Part shown: positions 63,615 through 64,000 of the stretch, one piece after another
How positions within the stretch are numbered: the stretch's first letter is position 1
Layout of the letters: the number at the start of each line of letters is the position of its first letter
From: MWCO01 sp964488865
GTDB lineage: Bacteria; Myxococcota_A; Polyangia; Polyangiales; Polyangiaceae
DNA length: 64,000 bases
Assembly (NCBI GenBank): GCA_964488865.1
Contig: CAZAWR010000025.1
Span: 1 to 64,000 of the forward strand
Direction: 5' to 3'
The notes under the pieces: model-generated
Database searches by the model: none
What the model was told of the DNA's origin: nothing
The model's input: the letters and a program-made list of their open reading frames with translations, nothing else
Program-made: the position numbers and the translations under genes

Positions 63615-64000
63615 GCCAGACGCAATGCACGTCATGCGGGGCGCAGTTGCCACCCGACGCGAGATTTTGCGGTGTGTGCGGGCAGCCGGCGAACGCGGCT
63701 CCTGCCCAGGCCGCGCCGGTTGTGCAACCACAGCCTCCTTGGCAGCAGCCCTTGCAGCAGCCCTTGCCGCAACCGTTGCAGNNNNNNNNNNNNNNNNNNN
63801 NNNNNNNNNNNNNNNNNNNNNNNNNNNNNNNNNNNNNNNNNNNNNNNNNNNNNNNNNNNNNNNNNNNNNNNNNNNNNNNNNCAGCCCTTGCAGCAGCCCT
63901 TGCAGCAGCCCTTGCAGCAGCCCTTGCAGCAGCCCTTGCAGCAGCCCTCATCGCCGCAGGCGCAGGCGTCGTGGCAGCAGAGCCCGCAAGCGGCAGCACC
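63611..64000 (+). CDS. Zinc-ribbon protein with QQPL-repeat linker, partial
   Basis: The start overlaps the upstream stop (ATGA). The first residues form a zinc ribbon (CTSCGAQL, then CGVCGQPA). A Pro/Gln-rich stretch then follows, consisting of a 12-nt unit encoding QQPL. 100 Ns (63782-63881) interrupt it. The gene runs off the window end. The frame after the gap (CAG at 63882) is not in phase with the start, again suggesting the gap length is arbitrary. Downstream domains cannot be seen. Confidence 0.7.
   Translation, partial: MSQTQCTSCGAQLPPDARFCGVCGQPANAAPAQAAPVVQPQPPWQQPLQQPLPQPLQXXXXXXXXXXXXXXXXXXXXXXXXXXXXXXXXXXALAAALAAALAAALAAALAAALIAAGAGVVAAEPASGST
63782..63881. other. Assembly gap (100 N) in a repeat
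   Basis: Exactly 100 undetermined bases inside the 12-nt CAGCAGCCCTTG repeat. It has the same size and setting as the gap at 27209-27308. Confidence 0.98.

Overview
High-GC bacterial DNA that reads like a myxobacterial (probably Polyangiales-type) chromosome segment. The evidence is the very high GC, the many secreted lipoproteins with Ser/Gly/Ala-rich linkers, repeated Cys-rich and MopE-type metal-binding motifs (CDGxDxDCDGxxDE), two MYXO-CTERM-like C-termini, FHA and kinase-like signalling proteins, and a Flp pilin with a sigma-54-like promoter. No rRNA, tRNA, CRISPR array, transposase or prophage was seen. The taxonomic placement is inference from gene content.

Layout. 0-8.7 kb: grpE (minus), a conserved unknown, a zinc-ribbon membrane protein, a SUFU-domain protein, a lipoprotein, a small beta-barrel, an FHA-GYF-GYF protein, a 58-residue Flp pilin, and a TPR/PEGA protein. 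8.9-16.2 kb: one tightly overlapping ten-gene Mrp-type cation/proton antiporter operon with three antiporter-like (NuoL/M/N-type) subunits, followed convergently by a rubrerythrin-like ferritin. 16.7-32.8 kb: mostly exported proteins, namely two translationally coupled MopE-motif proteins, a tandem Cys-repeat lipoprotein, an extensin-domain protein with a KPAD tail broken by an assembly gap, a GH31 glycosidase and an S8 protease. A methyltransferase also lies here. 33.3-36.2 kb: housekeeping lepA-hemW. 36.2-48 kb: DUF4397 lipoprotein, FecR-like protein, zinc metallopeptidase, LysE transporter, an exported CHAT-TPR lipoprotein and a kinase-like protein that has lost its DFG aspartate. 48-56.6 kb: ECF-like sigma factor with a coupled membrane protein, an RdgC-like pair, a lysine-methyltransferase-like protein, TerB, amidase, GH43 and Cys-rich lipoprotein. 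56.7-64 kb: a 1072-residue Cys-repeat protein with a MYXO-CTERM tail, a beta-barrel, an ACT-domain protein, an Asp-box lipoprotein, and the start of a zinc-ribbon protein cut by a second assembly gap and the window edge.

The least explained material is intergenic. (i) A stem-loop element with a conserved CTAGNCCCAA base and differing inner stems occurs three times, each time just 3' of a gene (or probable gene) in the same orientation. (ii) A MITE-like sequence with about 35-bp inverted ends has a partial second copy 16.6 kb away. (iii) A large inverted repeat lies between two convergent genes. (iv) A 42-bp palindromic tandem repeat and several 7-nt and 9-nt periodic arrays are present. None of these encodes a recognisable protein, and together they look like a dispersed repeat population. 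I did not find a clearly new multi-gene defence or metabolic system. The best protein-level candidates for follow-up are the three-pump Mrp operon, whose third pump subunit lacks a key lysine, and the exported CHAT lipoprotein beside the degenerate kinase.
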